Shown here in pieces: positions 15,956-21,815 of a DNA stretch of 26,117 bases (within the stretch, counting starts at the first letter, position 1; each line of letters starts with the position of its first letter). A program made the position numbers and the translations under genes. Below the pieces are notes generated by a model, which was not told the DNA's origin, did no database searches, and saw only the letters and a list, made by a program, of their open reading frames with translations. Source of the stretch: an uncultured bacterium (GTDB lineage: Bacteria; Patescibacteriota; Minisyncoccia; Phycocordibacterales; CAIZLB01); contig CAIPFZ010000005.1 of the NCBI GenBank assembly GCA_903864515.1, forward strand, positions 1-26,117, read 5' to 3'.

Positions 15956-16489
15956 ATGATTTTAAAAAGAAAACAGGGTGGTTTTGCATTTCTTGTATTT
16001 GTCATAATAATGGCCATGTCATTGCTTGTTATGATTGTTGATTATTCAGAAAACAAAAAACGTATTGGAGATAATGTTAGGGAGATAGTAAAGACAGAAA
16101 GGGGGTTGCAGAGCACTTTTATTTGTATAAGTCATATTTCAGGTATTTTATCTAAGCATTCACAACTTAATACTGATTTAATTTTAGGTATAAAAAGTTT
16201 CCAAGCGAGTGAATCCGCTGATAAAAACTATTGGATTAACGGAGTTTATTTTAATAATTATAAAATTAAGGGAGATTTCAAGTTTAATTGCATGGTCTTG
16301 AATTTTGATAAATGTGGAGAGACTGATGGATACACTAATATTGGTGTTACTGAATCAGAAGAAGGTTGTGACTATAAGGCAATCGTTGTTGGTAATAATA
16401 GTGATGGGGGAGTGTATACTAAAATATATATAGAATGGAAACTTGATGAATATAGATTCTACATTAAGAAATTAAATTTGATTAATTAA
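15956..16489 (+). CDS. Type IV pilin-like (minor pilin/PilX-like) protein
   Basis: A 177-residue protein with the N-terminal plan of a class III/IV pilin: a short basic leader (MILKRKQGG), then a hydrophobic helix from F10 to about 30, an amphipathic Lys/Glu-rich helix (32-52) and a soluble globular domain with four Cys in the C-terminal half. Residue +5 after the putative GG/F cleavage site is Val rather than Glu. That fits some minor pilins and PilX-type proteins, but is atypical for a main subunit. The neighbouring true pilin gene supports the assignment. Leaderless promoter. Alternative: a single-pass membrane protein unrelated to pili. Confidence 0.55.
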   Translation: MILKRKQGGFAFLVFVIIMAMSLLVMIVDYSENKKRIGDNVREIVKTERGLQSTFICISHISGILSKHSQLNTDLILGIKSFQASESADKNYWINGVYFNNYKIKGDFKFNCMVLNFDKCGETDGYTNIGVTESEEGCDYKAIVVGNNSDGGVYTKIYIEWKLDEYRFYIKKLNLIN

Positions 16490-16497
16490 GTTTTAAT

Positions 16498-16514
16498 TCA
16501 TGTTTTCAACATGA
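16498..16514. promoter_or_regulatory. Palindrome upstream of the type IV pilin gene
   Basis: TCATGTT / AACATGA with a 3-nt centre, 9 nt after the pilin-like stop and 84 nt before the pilin ATG. There is no T tract. It shares the core CATGTTTTnAACATG with the palindrome at 10988-11008. Confidence 0.5.
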
Positions 16515-16582
16515 TTGTGAATTTGATACATAAAATCTTTGGCAATTCTTTAGAAAATTTTTATAGAAATATCATCTTGATT

Positions 16583-16591
16583 TGATACAGT
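16583..16591 (+). promoter_or_regulatory. Extended -10 promoter of the pilin gene
   Basis: TGATACAGT, hexamer 16586-16591, ending 6 nt before the ATG at 16598. Confidence 0.5.
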
Positions 16592-16597
16592 TCTCCC

Positions 16598-17161
16598 ATG
16601 AATAAAAATAATGTAATTGAAAGAGCTGTTCCTGTGACGCATTCACAAAATGTGGCACAAAAGACCGCCATTTCAAATTTTTTAGAAAGATATAAATTAT
16701 TAAAAAAGGCAAATGGGTTCACACTCATTGAAGTCTTGGTTGTTATTGGAATACTGGCGGTTCTTGCAACAGTTGTGCTTGTTGCAGTTAATCCTGCAAA
16801 GCAATTTAAAACAGCAAGAGATTCTCAGCGCACTGCAAATGTGGCATCAATATTGAATGCTGTGAGTCAAAACGTTGCAGATAACGCTGGGGTATTTAGC
16901 TGTAATGGAGAGCCTAAAGATCTTCCTGCTACCTCAACGGTAATGAAGAGCGGGGTAGACGGTTATGACATTGCAGACTGTCTAACCCCTGCTTATATCT
17001 CTTCCTTACCATATGACCCAAAGAAGGAGGGCGGAGTTTGGGAGACCGCAGATCATTACGATACAGGATATCTTATATCAGAGGATGCATCTGGAAGAAT
17101 TACTGTAAAGTCAGATGTTGCAGAAACAACTGCAACTGGGGAGATAGCAGTCACTAGGTAG
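16598..17161 (+). CDS. Type IV pilin with long leader
   Basis: A 187-residue prepilin. The cleavage site and helix are textbook: G40 / FTLIEVLVVIGILAVLATVVLVAVNP, with E45 at +5. The mature protein is about 147 residues, with Cys in FSCNGE and IADCLTP that can form the C-terminal disulfide loop. The 40-residue leader is far longer than the usual 6-20. No internal ATG lies between M1 and the cleavage site, and the promoter at 16586-16591 fixes the start at 16598. Assembly would need PilB/C/D proteins, which are not in this window. A strong hairpin after the stop probably ends the transcript. Confidence 0.88.
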   Translation: MNKNNVIERAVPVTHSQNVAQKTAISNFLERYKLLKKANGFTLIEVLVVIGILAVLATVVLVAVNPAKQFKTARDSQRTANVASILNAVSQNVADNAGVFSCNGEPKDLPATSTVMKSGVDGYDIADCLTPAYISSLPYDPKKEGGVWETADHYDTGYLISEDASGRITVKSDVAETTATGEIAVTR

Positions 17162-17179
17162 ACCTAGCTGAATATAATG

Positions 17180-17222
17180 CCACAGCGAGCCATGTGCGCC
17201 CTATGGGGCATGGCTTTTGTGG
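17180..17222 (+). terminator. Hairpin terminator after the pilin gene
   Basis: Long stem: CCACA (17180-17184) with TGTGG (17218-17222), and AGCCATG (17188-17194) with CATGGCT (17209-17215), around a GC-rich loop. The T run is short (TTTT, inside the outer stem), so termination may be partial. Confidence 0.6.
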
Positions 17223-17323
17223 TTTAGGCATATATTGTAACCCCAAGTTAGGTTTGTGAATGTGGGTGTATATGGGCTAAAATAGTGTGTATAAATAGGT
17301 AATAAAAAGTGGGGTAAAAGTAG

Positions 17324-17352
17324 TTTACAAAACTTCTACCTTTTGATATGAT
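17324..17352 (+). promoter_or_regulatory. Promoter of tRNA-Asn
   Basis: TTTACA (17324-17329), 17-bp spacer, TATGAT (17347-17352) with an extended TGA. The predicted +1 is near 17359, giving a 5' leader of about 65 nt before the mature tRNA. Confidence 0.65.
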
Positions 17353-17423
17353 TCTCTACATCAGGCCATAAGACCTAGGGTTACGTATCAGAGAGGCTAG
17401 GGACGGGTGGCTTGAATAAACAT

Positions 17424-17495
17424 TCCGCGGTAGCTCAGTGGTAGAGCAGTTCGCTGTTAACGAATTGGTCGTAGGTTCGAATCCTACCCGCGGAG
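17424..17495 (+). tRNA. tRNA-Asn (GTT)
   Basis: Full cloverleaf read by eye. Acceptor arms TCCGCGG (17424-17430) and CCGCGGA (17488-17494) pair perfectly and G17495 is the discriminator. The D arm is GCTC/GAGC. The anticodon loop CTGTTAA gives anticodon GTT. The T arm is GTAGG-TTCGAAT-CCTAC. CCA is not encoded (the next bases are CCT), so it must be added. A T-rich terminator follows directly. The last five bases and everything through the terminator are duplicated at 20883 and 21244, which makes this gene the likely anchor of the repeat array. Confidence 0.97.
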
Positions 17496-17505
17496 CCTCG
17501 TAAAA

Positions 17506-17533
17506 TATCCTTATTTTGTAAGGTTATTTTTTT
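17506..17533 (+). terminator. Terminator of tRNA-Asn
   Basis: CCTTA (17509-17513), loop TTTTG, TAAGG (17519-17523), then an AT step and seven T residues (17527-17533). Close relatives of this hairpin follow the repeats at 20883 and 21244. Confidence 0.8.
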
Positions 17534-17564
17534 GTCTACAAATCAATAAGTCTTTATTGATTCC

Positions 17565-17593
17565 TTGACATATACATTTATCCATTATATTCT
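17565..17593 (+). promoter_or_regulatory. Promoter of the first cassette gene
   Basis: Perfect TTGACA (17565-17570), 17-bp spacer, TATTCT (17588-17593). The predicted leader of about 72 nt ends in a Shine-Dalgarno GAAAGG (17658-17663), 8 nt before the GTG start. This is unlike the leaderless genes around it. Confidence 0.65.
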
Positions 17594-17671
17594 AATTCAG
17601 GATAAATACCACAAAAGCTAGTGCTTCGGTAAAAAAGTCCACAACAACAAAAAAAACGAAAGGCAAAAATT

Positions 17672-18247
17672 GTGAAAAAACAAGAAACCTTACATGGTGG
17701 AACTGCGGCATTTCTCGCTGCTATAGCTAACGCATTGAGTCGCAACATTAGCGTCGATCGGATGCATGAACTTGCAAGTTCGCCATCTGATCTAAAACGT
17801 CTCTTGCTTCCTCTTGTTTGTGATGGTTGGATTCAAATCTGTCCGTTATTGCAAAATGATAACAGAAGGGAGAGGTTGGTGTATCTGTCAGGCTTTACTG
17901 ACATCCAAAAAAACCGTAGTGGACAAAGCTACGGAATCCAAAGTGTCATTGAAGTTGCGAAAGCAAATTCCTTGGGATTTCTGACCGAGTGGGGCGCTTG
18001 TGCCTTTGCTGAAATGATTTCCCTCGAAAAATCATCGGCTACATCTAAACATCTAACAGGACTAGCTTGCGACATTTACTTCCCATTTGTCCGTGTTGCA
18101 CGTGTGTATGCATGGGTTGTCCGCGTTGGTACAAGTCCAGAGTTAGTTGAAATAAACCGTACTATTTTGTTTGGAACAACCTCAATAGATATTGCTTGGT
18201 ACTTCTGTTTAGGCGTTGAAGGGGAGATGGACGAATATATCTTTTGA
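17672..18247 (+). CDS. Cassette gene 1: hypothetical protein, 191 aa
   Basis: I do not recognise this protein. It starts at GTG with a good Shine-Dalgarno 8 nt upstream. It is a mixed alpha/beta, mostly soluble sequence of 191 residues with a helical N-terminal third (about 10-50, including LHGGTAAFLAAIANALSR), a middle segment beginning LVYLSGFTDIQ, and a Trp- and aromatic-rich C-terminal half. No signal peptide or long membrane helix and no catalytic motif stand out. Codon use is visibly less AT-biased than in the flanking genes, which with the leadered, TTGACA-driven expression suggests transfer. It is the only gene between the tRNA-Asn 3' end and the first 27-bp element. Confidence 0.6.
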   Translation: MKKQETLHGGTAAFLAAIANALSRNISVDRMHELASSPSDLKRLLLPLVCDGWIQICPLLQNDNRRERLVYLSGFTDIQKNRSGQSYGIQSVIEVAKANSLGFLTEWGACAFAEMISLEKSSATSKHLTGLACDIYFPFVRVARVYAWVVRVGTSPELVEINRTILFGTTSIDIAWYFCLGVEGEMDEYIF

Positions 18248-18323
18248 ACGACAACTCACTATTTCAACATGGAAAGCTCATCAGCTTCCGTCCGAGATGG
18301 TGGGTTTTTCATTTGTTATAATT

Positions 18324-18350
18324 ATTCGAACATCGTCCCAAGTTTGGAGC
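18324..18350. repeat. 27-bp cassette-boundary element 1
   Basis: Begins ATTCGAACATCG and ends TCCCAAGTTTGGAGC. It holds two imperfect palindromes, TTCGAA and CCAAGTTTGG. It matches the element at 21816 in 25 of 27 positions and that at 21222 in 24 of 27. Confidence 0.75.
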
Positions 18351-18395
18351 AAATTATAAAGCAAAGTAAAGTATTCTGATAATAACTTGCTGTTC

Positions 18396-18425
18396 TTGAG
18401 TTAAGAGATAAAGTGGTGATATACT
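18396..18425 (+). promoter_or_regulatory. Promoter of the cassette 2 methyltransferase
   Basis: TTGAGT (18396-18401), 18-bp spacer, extended TGA TATACT (18420-18425), 6 nt before the ATG at 18432. This places the start at 18432 rather than the in-frame TTG at 18426. Confidence 0.6.
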
Positions 18426-18431
18426 TTGGCT

Positions 18432-19202
18432 ATGGAAAGAATTAAACAAGTAGTAATTACTGCGCCTCAAGAAATGGGCGTCAATACATCCAGAACTTTT
18501 TCTGGCGAAACTAACTTTGAAGCGGTAGGTAAACTATATTCAGAATCCGCAGAATTATTTGCTGGGCTTATTGATAAATACCTACCTGAAGGAGGAGAGT
18601 ATAGAATAGCTGACCTAGGTGCTTTTAAGGGGGAATTGATGAGAGAAATCTTAAAACGACTTAATATTGAAAGTGAATATAAAATTTTAGGTGTTGATGT
18701 TAATGCAGATGCCTTAGCGAAAAATGATGTAGCATCAGAAAAAATAACAGCTAGTTTAGATTCAATACCTCTACCTGATAAGTCAGTTGAGATATCCATT
18801 GCTAGATATGTTTTAGTTTGGAATTCAGCAGAACGTCAGAGAGATATTCTTAAAGAGATTTGCCGTATTACTAAAACGGCTGCCATTGTTCAACACGCAG
18901 GTGCAGACAGTGAAGCTCCAGAAATGTGGCGTGCAAAGATGGATGATTTACTTGATGGTGAAGAGGTTGTAAAACTAAAAAGAGGTGAGCATTATTTTTC
19001 TTCTAGAGAAGAGATTGAGCAATGGCTTCAAGAACTAGGAATTAGATTCATAAGAGTAGATGAAGTTTCTGTACCGTCCGTTTCAGATGTATTTATTGAA
19101 AGATTTTCTCTTGATGAGACAGAAGCTGAAGAAGCAAGAAGAGTTCTTGGTGAATTTGATTATATAATTAAGAATACTTGGGTAATCCTACCTAAAGAGT
19201 AA
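18432..19202 (+). CDS. Cassette gene 2: class I SAM-dependent methyltransferase
   Basis: A 256-residue protein with a Methyltransf_11-type core. ADLGAFKGE (60-68) is the SAM loop, GVDVNADAL (87-95) carries the ribose-binding acid, SIPLPDKSVEISIARYVLVW (111-130) is the motif IV to V region, and the motif VI equivalent is near IVQHAGADSE. The 45-residue N-terminal helix and the C-terminal region (about 170-256) are charged and may hold substrate; the substrate is unknown. Codon use and leaderless promoter are like the chromosomal genes, so not every cassette looks foreign. It is the only gene between the first and second 27-bp elements. Confidence 0.8.
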   Translation: MERIKQVVITAPQEMGVNTSRTFSGETNFEAVGKLYSESAELFAGLIDKYLPEGGEYRIADLGAFKGELMREILKRLNIESEYKILGVDVNADALAKNDVASEKITASLDSIPLPDKSVEISIARYVLVWNSAERQRDILKEICRITKTAAIVQHAGADSEAPEMWRAKMDDLLDGEEVVKLKRGEHYFSSREEIEQWLQELGIRFIRVDEVSVPSVSDVFIERFSLDETEAEEARRVLGEFDYIIKNTWVILPKE

Positions 19203-19278
19203 TTCAAATTGTTGTTTTGGAAATGCACCTGAAATACAACTTTTCTCAATTTCCATTTTTATATTACGCCAGTTTAGG

Positions 19279-19305
19279 GTTCTGAACTCGTCCAAGATAG
19301 GGAGC
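19279..19305. repeat. 27-bp cassette-boundary element 2
   Basis: Begins GTTCTGAACTCG and ends TCCAAGATAGGGAGC. It is identical over all 27 bases to the element at 19820. A perfect TTGACA promoter box starts 3 nt after its end. Confidence 0.8.
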
Positions 19306-19307
19306 CC

Positions 19308-19337
19308 TTGACATTATTCCCAAATATGTCATACTAT
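19308..19337 (+). promoter_or_regulatory. Promoter of cassette gene 3
   Basis: Perfect TTGACA (19308-19313) and, after 18 bp, TACTAT (19332-19337). The predicted leader is about 55 nt to the ATG at 19400. Confidence 0.55.
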
Positions 19338-19399
19338 TATCAGTGTAGTTAGTAGAACCTTCTGCGTTGCACTTGCAAATCCACAACCAACTGAATCAG

Positions 19400-19648
19400 A
19401 TGAAACTTCGTCAAAAATTGTTGCAAGAACTCGTCAATAACGGCCTTTTCGATAGCGATGCCGCCATCGTGATTGCTCGTTATGAAGAAAGCGAAATGGG
19501 AGCGCCAATAAAAGGTCGTCTGGATGACGATGCTAGTGGCTACCCAGAATCAGTTTTCATTGCCACCTGGGTTGGTGTAAAGCTCACCGCCCTCCATTGG
19601 ATTGATGAAACTTGCCCTCAACATTGGGCACGTCCGATGTTCCTGTAA
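19400..19648 (+). CDS. Cassette gene 3: small hypothetical protein, 82 aa
   Basis: I do not recognise this protein, but it has well-formed features of a real one: an N-terminal helix (MKLRQKLLQELVNNGLF), then AAIVIARYEESEMGAPIKGR, an aromatic middle (SVFIATWVGVKLTALHWI) and a conserved-looking end (CPQHWARPMFL). No signal or membrane segment. The ATG at 19400 is chosen; an in-frame TTG at 19367 would add 11 residues. Base composition is clearly richer in GC than the surroundings, and a terminator follows at 19696. It is bracketed by two identical 27-bp elements, 541 bp apart, the cleanest cassette of the array. Confidence 0.6.
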   Translation: MKLRQKLLQELVNNGLFDSDAAIVIARYEESEMGAPIKGRLDDDASGYPESVFIATWVGVKLTALHWIDETCPQHWARPMFL

Positions 19649-19695
19649 AGGACATCCACAATAGGCCTAGCATCCTGAAACTGAAGTTGCTAAAG

Positions 19696-19730
19696 AGACC
19701 CAAAGAGTTCAATTCTCGAGGGTCTTTTTT
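19696..19730 (+). terminator. Terminator of cassette gene 3
   Basis: AGACCC (19696-19701) pairs with GGGTCT (19720-19725), with an inner GAG/CTC step, then a run of six T. Confidence 0.85.
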
Positions 19731-19819
19731 ACTACATAATTTATCAGATAGATTCTAATATTATCTTATTTACAAAATTATAAAATACCAATTCTTTCTT
19801 AATGTTTACCCAATCCAAA

Positions 19820-19846
19820 GTTCTGAACTCGTCCAAGATAGGGAGC
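19820..19846. repeat. 27-bp cassette-boundary element 3
   Basis: Exact 27-bp copy of the element at 19279, same orientation. A terminator-like hairpin starts 8 nt after it. Confidence 0.8.
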
Positions 19847-19853
19847 AAACGAA

Positions 19854-19882
19854 AATAGCCCTATATATATGGGGTTATTTTT
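19854..19882 (+). terminator. Terminator-like hairpin after element 3
   Basis: AATAGCCC (19854-19861) pairs with GGGTTATT (19872-19879), with one G-T wobble, then T residues. Like the copies at 20897 and 21258 it directly follows a boundary element. Confidence 0.6.
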
Positions 19883-19939
19883 ATACCCAAGTATGGATTT
19901 TGAAAGTGTGATAAAATGAATTTATTCTAATAAAACATT

Positions 19940-20842
19940 ATGGAAACACCGACTTCAAAAGAAATTTCAAAACATGAATTTCTAAATCTCTTAACTGAAA
20001 ATGGAGCAAAAATAGAGCGGGAGATAAAGAGCGCTGAGGATTGTTACAGGATTACTTTTACTTCTGAAAAGTCTGTAACAACCATAAGAATTAAATTCGA
20101 GGATTTAAGCGGTGCGGACTTAAGTATTACAAATATGACTACTTACCCAAAATTGGAAAGAGGAGGTGGGGTTGGTAGTACTGTAATTGGGATACTGTTA
20201 TCTTTGGCACACCAAAGTGGACTAAAAGACATTAGAGCTGTTCAAGTGGGAGAAGAGAGTGAATCATTCTGGATTAAAAACGGTTTCAGTAAACAAGATG
20301 GAGAAAATAATACAAATGATTTTGTTTATAATACCACAATGGAGAATCTTGACTTGGAATCATTCATGCAAATGCCTCCTCGTGAATTTGACCAATCCCA
20401 AGAAGGCTGGAGAAGTCTGGCAAACATCGGAAAAAAACTTGAAGCTGCTGAACTAATTCAAGAATATATCAAATTAAATGAGAAAAGAATAAAGACTCCT
20501 GAAGGAGACGAGTTTGAAGATGCTTTGGAATTGATGCATTTCCACGTTGGTCAACAATTGGCCATGTCTGGAATTAAGTATTATGCAGATGCTATCAATT
20601 CATTTAAAAAATCGTATTACTATAAAGTAGGACAACGCGAACTTTGGAATCAGTATGTTTCTGCTACCATTGGTTTTCTGGAAAATGACATTAGTAAGAT
20701 AGAGAATGCAATTAATACAATAATTAATTCAAACAATGAAGATAAAAGGAGTGGTAATTTGGATTTTGTTTTAAACTTTAAAAAAGCTATCGAGGTAGGT
20801 GAAAGGGACTATGAGAAAGTTTATTCGTGGCCAAGAGAATAG
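19940..20842 (+). CDS. Cassette gene 4: GNAT domain fused to a helical-repeat domain
   Basis: A 300-residue two-domain protein. The first 125 residues form a GNAT-like fold with acetyl-CoA loop GGGVGST (75-81) and SESFWIKNGF (107-116) at the end of the domain. The rest (about 145-300) is all helical, in TPR-like pairs: EGWRSLANIGKKLEAAELIQ, then HFHVGQQLAMSG, then ADAINSFKKSYYY and WNQYVSATIGFLENDI. The helical part may select a protein substrate. There is no Arg/Gln-rich loop as in classical GNATs, so activity is not certain. The -10 may be GATAAAAT near 19911; leader about 20 nt. Only gene between the third and fourth boundary elements. Confidence 0.6.
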   Translation: METPTSKEISKHEFLNLLTENGAKIEREIKSAEDCYRITFTSEKSVTTIRIKFEDLSGADLSITNMTTYPKLERGGGVGSTVIGILLSLAHQSGLKDIRAVQVGEESESFWIKNGFSKQDGENNTNDFVYNTTMENLDLESFMQMPPREFDQSQEGWRSLANIGKKLEAAELIQEYIKLNEKRIKTPEGDEFEDALELMHFHVGQQLAMSGIKYYADAINSFKKSYYYKVGQRELWNQYVSATIGFLENDISKIENAINTIINSNNEDKRSGNLDFVLNFKKAIEVGERDYEKVYSWPRE

Positions 20843-20860
20843 CTTATTTTTTACAGATTC

Positions 20861-20922
20861 ATCCTAACGTTATGTCAAGTTCGGAGCCTCGTAAAATATC
20901 ATTATTATGTAAGGGTATTTTT
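20861..20922. repeat. Boundary element 4: diverged 27-mer with tRNA-Asn 3'-end copy and terminator
   Basis: 20861-20887 matches the element at 21222 at 20 of 27 positions and ends GTTCGGAGC. From 20883, GGAGCCTCGTAAAATATC is identical to the tRNA-Asn 3' end and its flank (17492-17509). It continues into the hairpin TATCATTA (20897-20904) / TAAGGGTA (20910-20917) and five T residues. One mismatch weakens the stem relative to the copy at 21258. Confidence 0.75.
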
Positions 20923-20966
20923 GTTTAACGTAATTCAATATATACACTATAAACGCTGTATGGTAA

Positions 20967-20972
20967 TATAAT
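20967..20972 (+). promoter_or_regulatory. -10 box of cassette gene 5
   Basis: Perfect TATAAT, 27 nt before the ATG at 20999; leader about 20 nt. Confidence 0.5.
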
Positions 20973-20998
20973 TAAATAAAGAAATTAATTTAACGTTT

Positions 20999-21214
20999 AT
21001 GATTGTACCTATTTACCCAATTTTATTTGGCTTCGTTGCTTTCTGTAGTTTAGTAGCGCTGGTTATTTATGCGACGGCCTGGTCTTTTTGTAAAGATAAA
21101 GTGGAGAAGGCGAGGAGGTTAAAAAACTTTAAGGGATCAACGATTATTTTTATCGTATCTTTTTTACTTACGGCCTTTTCTATTTATTTTTTCAATAGAA
21201 CGCCATTTATTTAA
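20999..21214 (+). CDS. Cassette gene 5: small two-helix membrane protein, 71 aa
   Basis: Two hydrophobic helices (about 4-27 and 47-66) separated by a basic cytoplasmic loop (KDKVEKARRLKNFKG), so both ends should face outside. No family recognised. Small proteins of this plan include toxins, holin-like proteins and immunity proteins, but nothing in the sequence decides. The gene fills a 361-bp interval between boundary elements 4 and 5, the shortest of the array. It has its own TATAAT and the boundary terminators on both sides, so it is insulated from its neighbours. Confidence 0.55.
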   Translation: MIVPIYPILFGFVAFCSLVALVIYATAWSFCKDKVEKARRLKNFKGSTIIFIVSFLLTAFSIYFFNRTPFI

Positions 21215-21221
21215 AATAGAT

Positions 21222-21284
21222 ATTCGAACATCATCCCAGGTTCGGAGCCTCGTAAAGTATCCTTATTATGTAAGGGTATTTTTT
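21222..21284. repeat. Boundary element 5: 27-mer fused to tRNA-Asn 3'-end copy and terminator
   Basis: 21222-21248 is a full 27-bp element (begins ATTCGAACATCA, ends GGTTCGGAGC). From 21244 it continues as GGAGCCTCGTAAAGTATCC, the tRNA-Asn 3' flank with one change. It then forms the best terminator of the set: TATCCTTA (21258-21265) / TAAGGGTA (21271-21278) with one wobble, and six T residues. It shows that the 27-mer and the tRNA-derived tail belong to one unit. Confidence 0.8.
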
Positions 21285-21285
21285 G

Positions 21286-21308
21286 TTACCTTAAATCAAG
21301 TTCGAACC
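21286..21308. repeat. Direct repeat, copy 1 (pair with 22952)
   Basis: TTACCTTAAATCAAGT (21286-21301), then a CGAACC-like end. The same 16 bases recur at 22952-22967, beyond the insertion sequence. Confidence 0.65.
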
Positions 21309-21347
21309 CAGTGGTGTACTTAGAGATTGAATGTGCCCCAAACTGAC

Positions 21348-21377
21348 TTGACATAAATATTGAGATGTGTTTATATA
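21348..21377 (+). promoter_or_regulatory. Promoter of cassette gene 6
   Basis: Perfect TTGACA (21348-21353), then TATATA (21372-21377) after 18 bp. The predicted leader is about 95 nt and contains the hairpin at 21450. Confidence 0.5.
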
Positions 21378-21449
21378 AATGTGCTCTGAAATCAAAACCA
21401 GGGCAGTAAGTTCCAATAAAAATAAGAATTAAGACAGAGCATATTGAAA

Positions 21450-21471
21450 CTTTCTGCCCGCAAGCAGAAAG
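21450..21471 (+). promoter_or_regulatory. Hairpin covering the ribosome binding site of cassette gene 6
   Basis: Perfect 8-bp stem CTTTCTGC (21450-21457) / GCAGAAAG (21464-21471) with loop CCGCAA. The right arm contains most of the Shine-Dalgarno AAAGGA (21468-21473), 6 nt before the ATG at 21480, so the stem should limit translation when closed. It decides the start at 21480 against the in-frame TTG at 21444. Confidence 0.6.
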
Positions 21472-21479
21472 GAATAAGT

Positions 21480-21716
21480 ATGACCTGCAAATATTGTCGG
21501 CAGGAGGATGATAATCATCGACAAGGTTGTCCAACTCTCTCGCCTGAGAACCAGGCGAAGTATGATGAGGGCTACCGTGCTTATGATTGGAAATATCCCA
21601 TTCCATCGTGCTACTGGCATCGACTCAATGTCAGTTACCTGATGGGATATCATGCGGCAGTCCGTTACGAGCAAGAGAGTCTAGCGGCGGCGGGTAACCG
21701 CTACAGTTATGACTAA
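21480..21716 (+). CDS. Cassette gene 6: small zinc-knuckle protein with RMF-like C-terminus, 78 aa
   Basis: The N-terminus carries CKYC (3-6) with H13 and C17 (HRQGC), a likely zinc site. The second half (about 28-62) follows the pattern of ribosome modulation factor: EGYRAY, then Cys about a dozen residues on (SCYWHRL), then YLMGYHAA, where RMF has GYxA, CP and WLGGWREA. A ribosome-binding or hibernation-like role is therefore possible, but the match is by pattern only. GC-rich codon use, a Shine-Dalgarno and a strong GC-rich terminator set it apart from the chromosomal genes. Only gene between boundary elements 5 and 6. Confidence 0.6.
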   Translation: MTCKYCRQEDDNHRQGCPTLSPENQAKYDEGYRAYDWKYPIPSCYWHRLNVSYLMGYHAAVRYEQESLAAAGNRYSYD

Positions 21717-21745
21717 TAATCTCAATACTGATCAACCTCCACAAT

Positions 21746-21774
21746 AAGGTCCGCCCCGTAAGGGCGGGCCTTCT
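21746..21774 (+). terminator. GC-rich terminator of cassette gene 6
   Basis: 11-bp stem AAGGTCCGCCC (21746-21756) / GGGCGGGCCTT (21762-21772) with one wobble, then TTCTTC. It is by far the most GC-rich hairpin of the window. Confidence 0.85.
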
Positions 21775-21815
21775 TCTGTTGGATGAAGTTTGTCTGTATA
21801 TTTTCTATCAAATAG

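Noticed and set aside
18270..18320. Terminator after cassette gene 1
   Set aside because: AAGCT-CATC-AGCTT and the later GGTGGGTTTTT stretch do not form one stable stem followed by T residues; pairing is too weak to call.
18467..18799. 110-residue antisense ORF in the cassette 2 methyltransferase
   Set aside because: It lies fully inside a gene with clear SAM motifs; no start signal, and a Ser-rich shadow composition.
21444..21479. Upstream TTG start for cassette gene 6
   Set aside because: It lies inside the leader hairpin region with no ribosome site; ATG 21480 has AAAGGA at 6 nt.
21429..21674. Antisense ORFs opposite cassette gene 6
   Set aside because: They overlap the zinc-knuckle gene, which has a ribosome site and terminator in the right direction; the antisense frames have neither.
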